64,000 bases of DNA from Borrelia sp. HM. GTDB lineage: Bacteria; Spirochaetota; Spirochaetia; Borreliales; Borreliaceae. Below, piece by piece: positions 17,143 through 25,353 of the stretch (positions are counted from its first letter, which is position 1; the number at the start of each line of letters is the position of its first letter). The stretch covers positions 806,001-870,000 of the forward strand of contig NZ_AP024401.1 in NCBI RefSeq assembly GCF_019669085.1. Direction: 5' to 3'. The notes beneath the pieces were generated by a model. The model was not told where the DNA came from, did no database searches, and saw only the letters and a list, made by a program, of their open reading frames with translations. The position numbers and the translations under genes are program-made.

Positions 17143-17679
17143 ATGAAAAATAATATATTAAAAATTATGTTTCTATTTTATTTTTTATTTTTTGTATTTG
17201 CAGAGTCTGAGCAGACAGGTGATAAAAAAGATGGTAGTGAAGTTTTAGGATATTGGATTGGATATGATGATACTACAAATCTTAAAAATTCTGTTATTTA
17301 TGTCTATAAATATAATGATAAAGTTTATGGTAGAATTTTAAATGTAATAAAGAAAGGTAAAGTATATGATATTAATAATCCTTCTGGCTCTAAGGTTGTG
17401 GGTTTTGAACATTTAAGTATTGAAGGTCTTGATTTTATGTGGGGACTTAGATATATTAAATCTGCTGATAAATGGGATTATGGGAAAATTCTTGACCCTA
17501 AGAATGGCAAAATTTATGCTTCTGAGATGCGAGTAGATTCAACAACTGGAAATCTTCTTACTAAAGGTAAGGTTTGGATTTTTGGCAGAAGTAAAGTTTG
17601 GACAAGAGCTAAAAAAAATGAAATTCCACAGTTAGATGTTGAAGGTATGCTGCCAAATCCCCCTATATCAGAGAAATAA
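17143..17679 (+). CDS. secreted DUF2147 family protein
   Basis: 178 residues with a signal peptide (KNNILKIMFLFYFLFFVFA) ending near residue 21. The mature domain carries the DUF2147 pattern: GYWIGYDD, IYVYKYNDKVYGRILNV, then DPKNGKIYASEMRV and LTKGKVWIFGRSKVWTR. The family is a small periplasmic or outer-membrane-associated beta barrel-like fold with no settled function. The ATG follows AGGAG. It is separated from apt by 26 bases and may be co-transcribed with it. Confidence 0.8.
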   Translation: MKNNILKIMFLFYFLFFVFAESEQTGDKKDGSEVLGYWIGYDDTTNLKNSVIYVYKYNDKVYGRILNVIKKGKVYDINNPSGSKVVGFEHLSIEGLDFMWGLRYIKSADKWDYGKILDPKNGKIYASEMRVDSTTGNLLTKGKVWIFGRSKVWTRAKKNEIPQLDVEGMLPNPPISEK

Positions 17680-17705
17680 ATATTTATATTTTGTGAGAAG
17701 TCTCA

Positions 17706-18236
17706 ATGAAGGATAAAACGGGATATTATGATAGATTTATTTTAAAAGTTCCTAACTTTCCAAAAGAAGGTATACTTTTTTATGATATTACTAATGTTTT
17801 ATTAAAAACAGAAGCATATAAGTCCTTATTAGAAGATGTATATGCTTTTTATTCAAAAAGAAAAATTGATTGCATTGCTGCTATTGAATCAAGAGGATAT
17901 CTTATTGGTGCTCCTTTGGCCTTGAAAATGAGCTTGCCTTTTTTGTTAATTCGAAAAGAAGGTAAACTTCCAAGGCAAGTTTTAAAGGAGAAATATAAGC
18001 TTGAATATGGATTTAGCAGTATTGAAATACATAATGATGATGTTAAACAAAATTCAAACATTTTATTAGTCGATGATATTTTGGCTACTGGAGGTACTTT
18101 AAAAGCAGCAGCCATGTTGCTTGAAAAGGCAGGTGCTGTAGTGTCTGATATATTTTGTTTTATTGAGCTTGTAAGCATAAATGGTAGAGATATTTTAAGG
18201 GAGTATAATTTTAATTCTCTTGTTAAATATCCATGA
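17706..18236 (+). CDS. apt: adenine phosphoribosyltransferase
   Basis: Type I phosphoribosyltransferase of 176 residues: adenine + PRPP gives AMP + PPi. The PRPP-binding motif is NILLVDDILATGGTLKAA (about residues 118-135), and FPKEGILFYDIT and AIESRGYLIGAPLA are family landmarks. Borrelia has no de novo purine synthesis, so adenine salvage through Apt is a main AMP source. Four cysteines and overall length are ordinary. Confidence 0.95.
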   Translation: MKDKTGYYDRFILKVPNFPKEGILFYDITNVLLKTEAYKSLLEDVYAFYSKRKIDCIAAIESRGYLIGAPLALKMSLPFLLIRKEGKLPRQVLKEKYKLEYGFSSIEIHNDDVKQNSNILLVDDILATGGTLKAAAMLLEKAGAVVSDIFCFIELVSINGRDILREYNFNSLVKYP

Positions 18237-18281
18237 TAGCTTTTTAGCAAATAATTTCAATTGTTAATTGAATTTTAATGA

Positions 18282-18310
18282 TTGACTTTAAATCTGATTA
18301 AATTTATAAT
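18282..18310 (+). promoter_or_regulatory. strong sigma-70 promoter for the rplU operon
   Basis: TTGACT at 18282-18287, a 17-base spacer, and a perfect TATAAT at 18305-18310. This is among the best promoter matches in the window and fits ribosomal-protein genes. The leader to ATG 18342 is about 25 bases. Confidence 0.85.
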
Positions 18311-18341
18311 GCCATAGTTAAATATTGAAGAGGTGATTGTC

Positions 18342-18656
18342 ATGTATGCGTTGTTGGAAATAAAAGGCAAGCAGTATAAGGCTGTTGTAGGAGAGATGTT
18401 AAAGATAGATAAGGTTGGAGCTACTAAAGGGGATAAATTAGAATTTGACAGTGTAATGCTTGTCAATCAAGATGGAGATGTCAAAATAGGAAAACCTTAT
18501 GTTTTGGGTTCTTGTGTAAAATGTACTTATGTAGAAGATAAAAAAGATAAAAAAGTTATCTCTTACAGGTATAGAAGAAGGAAAGCAAGTGAAAGGAAAG
18601 TTGGACATCGTCAATCCTATTCTTATGTTTTAGTTGATAACATAATTGTTAGTTAG
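18342..18656 (+). CDS. rplU: 50S ribosomal protein L21
   Basis: 104 residues from ATG 18342, which GAGG precedes; a GTG three codons earlier falls inside that ribosome site and is rejected. The protein begins [18 protein letters not shown] and ends with [24 protein letters not shown], the classic L21 pattern. L21 binds 23S rRNA and contacts L20. It leads the set rplU-prp-rpmA-obgE, the order found in many bacteria. Confidence 0.96.
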   Translation: MYALLEIKGKQYKAVVGEMLKIDKVGATKGDKLEFDSVMLVNQDGDVKIGKPYVLGSCVKCTYVEDKKDKKVISYRYRRRKASERKVGHRQSYSYVLVDNIIVS

Positions 18657-18991
18657 TGATTAGTGTTTTAATAAAGACCCATAATGATGTGATTATCTAT
18701 GTTTTAGCTAATGGACATGCACAAGGAAATGGTTGTGTGAGCATGGTTTGTTCTTCTTTTTCTTTTATTTTAAGGACTTTTTTAAGTATTCTTGATTATG
18801 ATCAAGAAAATTTTATTGTAGATAATTCTTTAAGGAGAGGGTACTTAAAATTTGAAGCTTCTTTTGGGCATTTGAATAAGCAGAGTCTTTTTTATTATAG
18901 TAAATTTTTATTACAAGGTGTAAAGGATTTATGTCTTGAATATCCGTATGATATTAAATTAATTTTGGAGGAAACTAGTGGCAACAAGTAA
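18656..18991 (+). CDS. prp: Prp-family ribosomal-processing cysteine protease (YsxB)
   Basis: 111 residues, GTG start sharing one base with the rplU stop. The active-site pattern is GHA with His21 followed by a cysteine at residue 32 ([10 protein letters not shown]), as in Prp/YsxB. In Firmicutes, Prp removes an N-terminal extension from L27. Here the adjacent L27 has no such extension, so the role must differ or be vestigial. Its end overlaps the rpmA start by 14 bases. A second cysteine at residue 27 leaves some doubt about the nucleophile. Confidence 0.82.
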   Translation: MISVLIKTHNDVIIYVLANGHAQGNGCVSMVCSSFSFILRTFLSILDYDQENFIVDNSLRRGYLKFEASFGHLNKQSLFYYSKFLLQGVKDLCLEYPYDIKLILEETSGNK

Positions 18992-19223
18992 GAGTGGTGG
19001 TAGTTCTAAGAATGGAAGAGATTCTATATCTAAGAGGCTTGGTGTTAAGAGAAGTGGTGGGCAATTTGTAAGAGCTGGAGAAATAATTGTGCGTCAAAGA
19101 GGTACAAAATTTCATAAAGGTAAAAATTCTGGTCTTGGCAGGGATTATACAATATTTGCATTAAAGGATGGTATAGTAGAGTTTAAAACTTCTAAGGGCC
19201 GAAAATATATAAATATTATTTAA
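18978..19223 (+). CDS. rpmA: 50S ribosomal protein L27
   Basis: 81 residues beginning [24 protein letters not shown], so the flexible N-terminal tail reaches the peptidyl-transfer centre without any leader. The GTG start at 18978 follows GGAGG (18967-18971) by six bases, which fixes the N terminus and excludes a longer form. The rest ([34 protein letters not shown]) is typical. Confidence 0.96.
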   Translation: MATSKSGGSSKNGRDSISKRLGVKRSGGQFVRAGEIIVRQRGTKFHKGKNSGLGRDYTIFALKDGIVEFKTSKGRKYINII

Positions 19224-19245
19224 TATTCTTATAGTTGGGGTTGAT

Positions 19246-20232
19246 TTGCATACATTTAAAGATTCTTTGAACATAACCGTATCTTCAGGTAATGGGGGTG
19301 CTGGTTCTGTTTCTTTTTTGCGTGAAAGATTTAAGGCTAAAGGTGGACCTGACGGTGGTGATGGGGGAAAAGGGGGAGATGTAATTTTTAAGGTCAAGGC
19401 CGATCTTAAAACTTTATCTATTTATAAAAATGGTCAAAGGCTTGCTGCTAGTAATGGCAAGCCTGGTATGGGCTCTAGAAGAAGTGGGGCTTGTGGTGAA
19501 AATTTGTTTATTTTTGTTCCACCAAATACTTGTGTTTATGATGCTGCAACCGATTCTATGTTGTTTGAACTTCAAACTTTTGATGATGAAGTTATTGTTT
19601 TAAAGGGTGGAAGAGGTGGACTTGGAAATGCAAGTTTTAAAAGTTCTACTAAACAGACTCCAAGGTTTGCTCAGCCTGGAGAGTCTGGTGTAACTTTAAA
19701 TTTGCGTCTTAAATTATCATTAATAGCTGATATTGGGCTTGTTGGACTTCCTAATTCAGGCAAGTCTTCTCTTATTTCTAAAATAACTGATTCAAAATCT
19801 AAAGTTGCCAATTATATTTTTACTACTCAGATTCCACATCTTGGTGTGATTAAGTCTTATTATGATGATTTGGTGGTTGTAGATTTGCCTGGAATAATAG
19901 AAGGTGCGAATCGGGGCTTAGGTCTTGGATACGAATTTTTAAGACATATTTTAAAGACTAAAATTTTAGTCTTTTTGATTGATGTTTCTAGTAATAACTT
20001 TTTAAATGATTATAATGTTCTTTTTCATGAGCTTAGTGTATATAATACTGAGTTTTTAAACAAAAAACGCATAATTGTTGCTAATAAACTTGATTTAGAT
20101 GGTGCTGTTGAAAATTTTAATGAGCTTAAGAGTACTTTAAAGAGTGAAAAAATTTTAGGAGTTTCTATTTATAAAAATATAGGAATAGACGAACTTGTTA
20201 GTGAACTTTTTACTCTATCAGGAAATGGATAA
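19246..20232 (+). CDS. obgE: Obg family ribosome-assembly GTPase
   Basis: 328 residues with the glycine-rich Obg fold first (SGNGGAGSVSFLRERF, GGPDGGDGGKGGDV), then the G domain: G1 GLPNSGKSS near residue 165, G3 DLPG, and G4 NKLD near residue 284. The variable C-terminal domain of larger Obg proteins is missing, giving a short form. It is a late 50S assembly and stress-linked GTPase. The TTG start at 19246 follows a GGGG ribosome site. Confidence 0.95.
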   Translation: MHTFKDSLNITVSSGNGGAGSVSFLRERFKAKGGPDGGDGGKGGDVIFKVKADLKTLSIYKNGQRLAASNGKPGMGSRRSGACGENLFIFVPPNTCVYDAATDSMLFELQTFDDEVIVLKGGRGGLGNASFKSSTKQTPRFAQPGESGVTLNLRLKLSLIADIGLVGLPNSGKSSLISKITDSKSKVANYIFTTQIPHLGVIKSYYDDLVVVDLPGIIEGANRGLGLGYEFLRHILKTKILVFLIDVSSNNFLNDYNVLFHELSVYNTEFLNKKRIIVANKLDLDGAVENFNELKSTLKSEKILGVSIYKNIGIDELVSELFTLSGNG

Positions 20233-20281
20233 AATTGTTTTTATTATAGACTTTCAATTGATATATTAAGATAGGAGATTT

Positions 20282-20854
20282 ATGAGAATAGCAATATTGG
20301 GTGGTACTTATAATCCTGTTCATATTGGTCATATGTTTCTGGCAAAGGAAATAGAATATTTCCTAAATGTTGATAAAATCATATTTGTTCCTACTCATAA
20401 GCCTGTTCATAAGCGTGTTGAAAAGACCAGTGTTCAAGATAGAGTTGAAATGCTTAAATTAGCAATACAACATGAGCGTAATATGTTTATTGATGAGTGT
20501 GATATAATTAATGGTGGTATAACTTATACTGTTGATACTATTGCTTGTATTAAAAATAAATATATTCATGATGAAATTTATTTGATCATTGGTGATGATC
20601 TTTTCAAGGATTTTGATTCGTGGAAGGAGCCAGATACAATAGTTGAATTAGTTAATCTTGTTGTAGTTCATAGAATTTATAATGAAAAAATAATTAGTAG
20701 GTTTAGACATATTTATATTAATAATAAAATATTGCCTGTTTCTTCTTCAGAAATTAGAAGTAGGATTGAAAGAGGGTTACCTGTTGATTATTTACTTCCC
20801 TTTGATGTTTTACGGTATATTAAAGACAATAACTTGTATATTAAAGGTAAATAG
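20282..20854 (+). CDS. nadD: nicotinate-nucleotide adenylyltransferase
   Basis: 190 residues: nicotinate mononucleotide + ATP gives deamido-NAD. The nucleotidyltransferase motif [15 protein letters not shown] is at residues 8-22 and the C-terminal ISSTxxR-type signature reads [23 protein letters not shown] and [14 protein letters not shown] mark the NadD substrate pocket. It sits between obgE and the LCP gene, a common arrangement with rsfS downstream. Confidence 0.94.
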   Translation: MRIAILGGTYNPVHIGHMFLAKEIEYFLNVDKIIFVPTHKPVHKRVEKTSVQDRVEMLKLAIQHERNMFIDECDIINGGITYTVDTIACIKNKYIHDEIYLIIGDDLFKDFDSWKEPDTIVELVNLVVVHRIYNEKIISRFRHIYINNKILPVSSSEIRSRIERGLPVDYLLPFDVLRYIKDNNLYIKGK

Positions 20855-22039
20855 TTGAGAAAAGAATTATTTTTTTTGGTTTTAATTATTTTAATCATTC
20901 TTGGTATTATAATTTTTTTTGTTGATAGCTCTAAAAAAGAGCAAATATATTTTGAATTGAATGCTAAGAATAATATTAGTTTTTTATTTTTAATAGAAGG
21001 CAATAATAATAGTCTTTTAAGCATGCAAGAGATTCTAATTAATATGAAAACAGGTAATATTGGATTTTTAGATATTCCTGTTTATACAGGTTATGAGGAT
21101 TTAAAAGGAAATGTGTCTTGGTTTGAAGATTTATATAAAAAGAATAATTTTCGTGAATTTTTGTCTAAAATATTTAGACAGTTAAATCATGAACCTGACT
21201 ATTATATTCGTTTAAAAAAAAATGATTTTTTGAAATTTATTGACTATATTGGTGGAGTTCAACTCTTTGTTAAAAATCCTGTTAAAGTATATGATTTAAC
21301 ACGTCCTATTCTAATTCCTTCTGGTAATTCTTTTTTTGATGGAGATAAATCTTATGATTATTTGAGTTATTTCAGAGATATTGCTTCTTATAATGAAAGA
21401 TTTGAATTTTTTAAGGAATTTTTTAAAAAATTTTTGTTACAATTTTCTGATTTTAAAGATGAACATGATTATTTGTCCAAAATGTATTTTATGTTAGATA
21501 CTAATCTTTCTGAGACCATATTTAAATATATTTTTACTAACTATAAAATGAATAATGAAAAGAGTGTTTTTATTAATATTAAAGGTCAAGAGGAAACATT
21601 TAAGGATAATGATGATAATTTAATAAAAGTTATTTTTCCTTATTATGGGGGTGCAGTTCTGAAGGAATCAATTGAAAATTTGAATAGAGATTTAATGGGT
21701 GAGAATAAGAATGAAGAAGCAATAAAAGTTATTGTTTTAAATGGAACTAAAACAGCTGGACTTGCAAGAAATGTAGCTGATATTTTCAAATCTTTTAAAT
21801 TTAAGGTTGTAAGGTTTGGAAATGCAGATAATCATAATTATTCTCATACCTTAATAATAAATAATTCAGATAATTTAGAAATAGCCATTAAGGTTGGCGA
21901 TGTGATTAAAGCAAAAAACATCAAGCCAGTTTCTGAGTTTCATATAGATATTTTAGGACTTGATACATCCGATATTAGTCCTGATGTAATAATCATTTTG
22001 GGAGATGATTTTGATGGGAGATATGTTAAAAATAAATGA
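20855..22039 (+). CDS. LytR-CpsA-Psr (LCP)-like membrane protein with LytR_C domain
   Basis: 394 residues with a TTG start directly abutting nadD. One N-terminal membrane anchor (residues 4-24) leads to an extracytoplasmic LCP-like domain (about 40-270; DIPVYTGYEDLKG, YYIRLKKNDFLKFIDYIGGVQL). A C-terminal LytR_C domain follows (about 290-360; IKVIVLNGTKTAGLARNVADIFKSF). LCP enzymes move polymers from lipid carriers to peptidoglycan or protein. The arginine-rich pyrophosphate site of active members is not evident, and Borrelia makes no teichoic acids, so activity is doubtful. Confidence 0.75.
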   Translation: MRKELFFLVLIILIILGIIIFFVDSSKKEQIYFELNAKNNISFLFLIEGNNNSLLSMQEILINMKTGNIGFLDIPVYTGYEDLKGNVSWFEDLYKKNNFREFLSKIFRQLNHEPDYYIRLKKNDFLKFIDYIGGVQLFVKNPVKVYDLTRPILIPSGNSFFDGDKSYDYLSYFRDIASYNERFEFFKEFFKKFLLQFSDFKDEHDYLSKMYFMLDTNLSETIFKYIFTNYKMNNEKSVFINIKGQEETFKDNDDNLIKVIFPYYGGAVLKESIENLNRDLMGENKNEEAIKVIVLNGTKTAGLARNVADIFKSFKFKVVRFGNADNHNYSHTLIINNSDNLEIAIKVGDVIKAKNIKPVSEFHIDILGLDTSDISPDVIIILGDDFDGRYVKNK

Positions 22040-22364
22040 TGTTTATAAGTTATGCAATATAGTATCTGATTTTGGTGGAATGAATGTTGTGGGTATTGAT
22101 GTTAGCTCTGTTTGTAATTGGGCAGATTTTTTTATTATTATTTCTTGTTTATCATTTAAGCATATGGAAGCTTTATATTCTCATAAATTAATTAAATATT
22201 TTAAGGAAAAAGGTTTTAATTATTGTACTCAAGGTAAGGATTTTGTTAATGATTGGAACATTATTTCATGTGAAAATTTAATTATACATTTAATGAGTGA
22301 AAAGGCTAGGGTATATTATGAACTTGAAAAAATATGGGATAAAGGAAAAGTTATTTATTTCTAA
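22014..22364 (+). CDS. rsfS: ribosome silencing factor RsfS
   Basis: About 116 residues. RsfS binds L14 on the 50S subunit and blocks joining when nutrients are short. The core NVVGIDVSSVCNWADFFIIISC, then YCTQGKDFVNDWNIISCENLIIHLM and ARVYYELEKIW, is the DUF143/RsfS pattern. Starts at 22005, 22014 and 22023 are all in frame. I prefer 22014, nine bases after GGGAG. It overlaps the LCP gene end by about 25 bases. Confidence 0.9.
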   Translation: MGDMLKINDVYKLCNIVSDFGGMNVVGIDVSSVCNWADFFIIISCLSFKHMEALYSHKLIKYFKEKGFNYCTQGKDFVNDWNIISCENLIIHLMSEKARVYYELEKIWDKGKVIYF

Positions 22365-22405
22365 AAGTTATTTAATTAGAAAAAATAAAAATATCACAAT
22401 AATTA

Positions 22406-22434
22406 TTTACAAAAAATTAAAAATATTCTAGATT
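22406..22434 (+). promoter_or_regulatory. probable sigma-70 promoter for spoVG
   Basis: TTTACA at 22406-22411, a 17-base spacer, and TAGATT at 22429-22434. It stands in the 98-base gap before spoVG. The -10 is only a moderate match. Confidence 0.5.
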
Positions 22435-22462
22435 TAAAACATGTATTTAGGGAGGCCTAGAG

Positions 22463-22753
22463 GTGAATATTACAGACATAAGAATTAGGAGAGTGGAGAA
22501 TAAAAATTCCGGTTCGAAATTATTGGCATATGTTACAGTTACTTTTGACGATTGTTTAGTCTTGCATAATATTAGGGTTATTAGGGGACAAAAAGGTATT
22601 TTTATTGTTATGCCCAACAGAAGAACTAAAGTTGGAGAGTACAAGGATATTGTACATCCTATTAATCAAAGTTTTAGAGAGGTTTTGCAAACTGCTATTT
22701 TTAAAGAATATGTCAAAGAAAATCCTTTAAATCTTGAACTCGAATTAGGCTAA
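22463..22753 (+). CDS. spoVG: SpoVG nucleic-acid-binding regulator
   Basis: 96 residues, full length for Spo[42 protein letters not shown], then [24 protein letters not shown]. In Borrelia, SpoVG is known as a site-specific DNA- and RNA-binding protein that affects several genes. The GTG start at 22463 follows a strong AGGGAGG. It has its own promoter candidate and is followed by tRNA-Gln. Confidence 0.95.
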   Translation: MNITDIRIRRVENKNSGSKLLAYVTVTFDDCLVLHNIRVIRGQKGIFIVMPNRRTKVGEYKDIVHPINQSFREVLQTAIFKEYVKENPLNLELELG

Positions 22754-22762
22754 AAAATATTA

Positions 22763-22791
22763 TTGACAAAGTGTATTGTATTTTGTATCCT
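22763..22791 (+). promoter_or_regulatory. sigma-70 promoter for tRNA-Gln
   Basis: TTGACA at 22763-22768, a 17-base spacer, and TATCCT at 22786-22791, preceded directly by TG. The start would be near 22798, about 20 bases before the tRNA. Confidence 0.8.
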
Positions 22792-22816
22792 TTTGATTTA
22801 TGGATAATTGAGTATT

Positions 22817-22888
22817 TGGGACGTCGACAAGTGGTAAGTCACCTGGTTTTGGTCCAGGCATTCGAGGGTTCGAATCCTTCCGTCCCAG
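22817..22888 (+). tRNA. tRNA-Gln (UUG)
   Basis: 72 bases. The acceptor stem TGGGACG pairs with CGTCCCA, discriminator G. Anticodon stem CCTGG/CCAGG encloses TTTTGGT with anticodon TTG. The T arm is GAGGG-TTCGAAT-CCTTC. CCA is not encoded. The L25 gene follows 24 bases downstream with no terminator between, so the two may share a transcript. Confidence 0.97.
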
Positions 22889-22912
22889 TATTTTTATATT
22901 AGGAGTTTCATT

Positions 22913-23464
22913 TTGGATAGTAGTAGGATTTTGAGATATGAGGGCCGTTTAGATTTTGGTTCATTATGTGCTCGTAGGATAAGAGCAAAGTTTGAAATAC
23001 CAGCTGTTGTGTATGGGCGAGGAAAAGATGTTCTTCATATAAAAGTTAAGGAAAATGAATTTAATAAAAAATTTGCCAAGTTTACAGATAATACTGTTTT
23101 AATTTTAAGTGATGGAAAAGTTGAGAAGTGTGTTTTTATTAAAGATGTAAGTGAAAATATTACTAAAAGATTGATTTATCATGTTGATTTTTATGAAATT
23201 GATAGAGATGTAGAGATTGAAAGGGATGTTTCAATTAAGTTTTTGGGAGCTTCTATTGGTGTTAAGGAGGAAGGTGGTACTTTAGATATCCTTAAAAGGA
23301 AAGTTAAAGTTAGGTCTTTGCCTTTAGATTTACCAGAATTTGTCGAAGTAAATTTAACACCTGTTAAGAAAGGAGAACAAATAACTTATAAGGATATTAT
23401 TCTTCCCCATAGTGTTAAACTTCATGAAGAGGATGAAAATTTAGCTGTTTTAGTTGTAAAATAG
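22913..23464 (+). CDS. rplY: 50S ribosomal protein L25, long CTC/TL5 type
   Basis: 183 residues with the N-terminal L25 domain (RIRAKFEIPAVVYGRGKDVLHIKVKENEF) that binds 5S rRNA and the C-terminal TL5 domain (FLGASIGVKEEGGTLDILKRKVKVRSLPLDLPEFVEVNL). This is the two-domain general-stress form. TTG start after AGGAG. It pairs with pth downstream (6-base gap), a common gene order. Confidence 0.93.
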   Translation: MDSSRILRYEGRLDFGSLCARRIRAKFEIPAVVYGRGKDVLHIKVKENEFNKKFAKFTDNTVLILSDGKVEKCVFIKDVSENITKRLIYHVDFYEIDRDVEIERDVSIKFLGASIGVKEEGGTLDILKRKVKVRSLPLDLPEFVEVNLTPVKKGEQITYKDIILPHSVKLHEEDENLAVLVVK

Positions 23465-23470
23465 AGAGTT

Positions 23471-24037
23471 ATGAATTTATTAATAATTGGCCTGGGTAAT
23501 CCCGGGTCTAATTTTTTTCATACTAGACATAATGTTGGTTTTGAATTTATAGACAGATTAGTAGTTAAAAATGGTCTTGTCTTTAAGAGGATGAAGAATT
23601 ATGAATACTCTGATTTTAATTTTAAAAATAAAAGGATAGTGTTTGTCAAGCCTTTAACTTATATGAATTTAAGTGGTAAAATCTTTCCTTCTGTTTTTTC
23701 TAAGTTTTATATGAAAATAGCTAATATTTTAGTTGTACTTGATAATGTTGATTTGCCTTTGGGTAAGTGTAAACTTAGAAAGGTAGGAGGGGCTTCTACT
23801 CATAATGGGCTTCGTTCTATCTCTGATAGCTTAGGCAGTACAAATTATAGTAGACTCTATATTGGAGTTGGCTGCAATAATGAATCTAGTCTTAGAGATT
23901 TTGTTCTCTCAAAATTTAGCGATAATGAACTTGAGCGTATTGAAAATATTTTTGATTTCTTAAGTGAAGAGATATTAGAGCTTGATGATTTTAATTTTGA
24001 ATATAAAATTGCAACTATTAATTCTAGTAGTTTTTAA
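23471..24037 (+). CDS. pth: peptidyl-tRNA hydrolase
   Basis: 188 residues. It frees tRNA from stalled peptidyl-tRNA. Motifs: [24 protein letters not shown] with catalytic His in TRHN (near residue 21), [12 protein letters not shown], and [29 protein letters not shown]. All key residues are in place. The last base pair of codons overlaps the tilS start (TAATG). Confidence 0.95.
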   Translation: MNLLIIGLGNPGSNFFHTRHNVGFEFIDRLVVKNGLVFKRMKNYEYSDFNFKNKRIVFVKPLTYMNLSGKIFPSVFSKFYMKIANILVVLDNVDLPLGKCKLRKVGGASTHNGLRSISDSLGSTNYSRLYIGVGCNNESSLRDFVLSKFSDNELERIENIFDFLSEEILELDDFNFEYKIATINSSSF

Positions 24038-25353
24038 TGTTTTGGAATAATATAATATCAAAAATAGACAATTTTTATGAAAACAATTCTTTGACCAAAG
24101 AAAAAGTGGTTGTTGCTTTTTCTGGAGGTGCAGATTCTACTGTGCTACTATTAAGTTTGCAAAAATATTTAAATAATAATGTTATTGCACTTTATTTTGC
24201 ACATAATATAAGATCAAAATTCGAACAAAATCTAGAAATAGAGCATGTAAAAAAGTTTTGTAATTGTCACAATATTACTATTCAAATTAAGGAATGTAGT
24301 ATTGATATAAATAGAGAATCTAAGCAACTACATATGTCAATTGAAGATTTAGCTAGAAAATATCGATATAATGCTTTATTTGAAGCTCTTATTGAAAATA
24401 AGGCTAAATATATTGCTATTGCCCATAATAAGAATGATCAATTTGAGACTTTGGTTATGAGATTTTTTCAGGGTTCATTTTTGGATGGGTTTTCTGGCAT
24501 TCCAATTATTAATGGTAATATTATTAGGCCTTTACTTGAAGCATCAAGAAAAGAAATTGAAGAGTTTCTTTCTTTAAATAATATAGTTTATTTTGTTGAT
24601 AGTACTAATCTTGAGAATTTCTATTTAAGAAATAGAATTAGAAATACTCTTATTCCAGTTATTAAAAAAATTTTTAAAGGCTATGAAAGAGGATTGGAGA
24701 GAATATCTGATTTTTCAAGTGAGCTTGTCAATTATTTTGATGAGAAGAATTTACTTCCATTTACTAGAGGTAATTACTACTATTCTTTTGATGTTGTTAC
24801 TTTTTTTAGTCTTCCAAAATATTTAGTTTTTAGGAGTATTTTTAAGATTTTAAATTTAGAGGGCATTGTGTCAAATTTATCATATGGAGCTTTAGGTGAA
24901 ATTTTCAGGGTAAAACCTATTGATAAAAGAAGTAAGATTTTATTAAAGACCAATGATTTTTTCTTAGAAAAGCGCAAAGATAGGATTAATCTTATCTTTA
25001 AGGGTGCTGAGAAGATGCATGAACCTTTTGATTTCTTATTAAAACTTAATGAATATCATAGTTTATCTTTAGGTAAGATTTTGTTAAAATATTTGGAGTG
25101 TGAAGATGATTCTATACTGGCATTGAGATGTTGTTCTTATGAGTTTAGGCATAGATTTTTTAAAAATAAGTTGCAAGCAAAGAGATTTTTCTCTAAGTTT
25201 GTAAGACATAATCCGCTCTATTTAATGTTGTTAGTGTTGAATGAGAAGATAATTGGAATTATTGATTTAAATACTTTAAAATTAATGTGGAGTGATAGGA
25301 ATATTCTTAAAAAAATTAATATATCTTTGTTCGGAGGATTTTTAAAGGAATGA
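24037..25353 (+). CDS. tilS: tRNA(Ile) lysidine synthetase
   Basis: 438 residues. It converts C34 of the minor tRNA-Ile to lysidine so that it reads AUA, a common codon in this AT-rich genome. The PP-loop SGGADSTVLL lies near residue 30, followed by IAHNKNDQFETLVMRFFQGS and RPLLEASRKEIEEFL. The C-terminal TilS domain (ALRCCSYEFRHRF, then AKRFFSKFVRHNP) is recognisable but diverged. The stop overlaps the ftsH start (ATGA). Confidence 0.93.
   Translation: MFWNNIISKIDNFYENNSLTKEKVVVAFSGGADSTVLLLSLQKYLNNNVIALYFAHNIRSKFEQNLEIEHVKKFCNCHNITIQIKECSIDINRESKQLHMSIEDLARKYRYNALFEALIENKAKYIAIAHNKNDQFETLVMRFFQGSFLDGFSGIPIINGNIIRPLLEASRKEIEEFLSLNNIVYFVDSTNLENFYLRNRIRNTLIPVIKKIFKGYERGLERISDFSSELVNYFDEKNLLPFTRGNYYYSFDVVTFFSLPKYLVFRSIFKILNLEGIVSNLSYGALGEIFRVKPIDKRSKILLKTNDFFLEKRKDRINLIFKGAEKMHEPFDFLLKLNEYHSLSLGKILLKYLECEDDSILALRCCSYEFRHRFFKNKLQAKRFFSKFVRHNPLYLMLLVLNEKIIGIIDLNTLKLMWSDRNILKKINISLFGGFLKE

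Noticed and set aside
17849..18250. A 133-codon minus-strand frame overlapping apt
   Set aside because: apt has a complete PRPP motif and normal length on the plus strand. The minus frame is a shadow.
18256..18272. Short inverted repeat TTCAATT/AATTGAA after apt as a terminator
   Set aside because: Only seven pairs with a single G:C pair and a weak T run; not distinguishable from background in this A/T-rich DNA.
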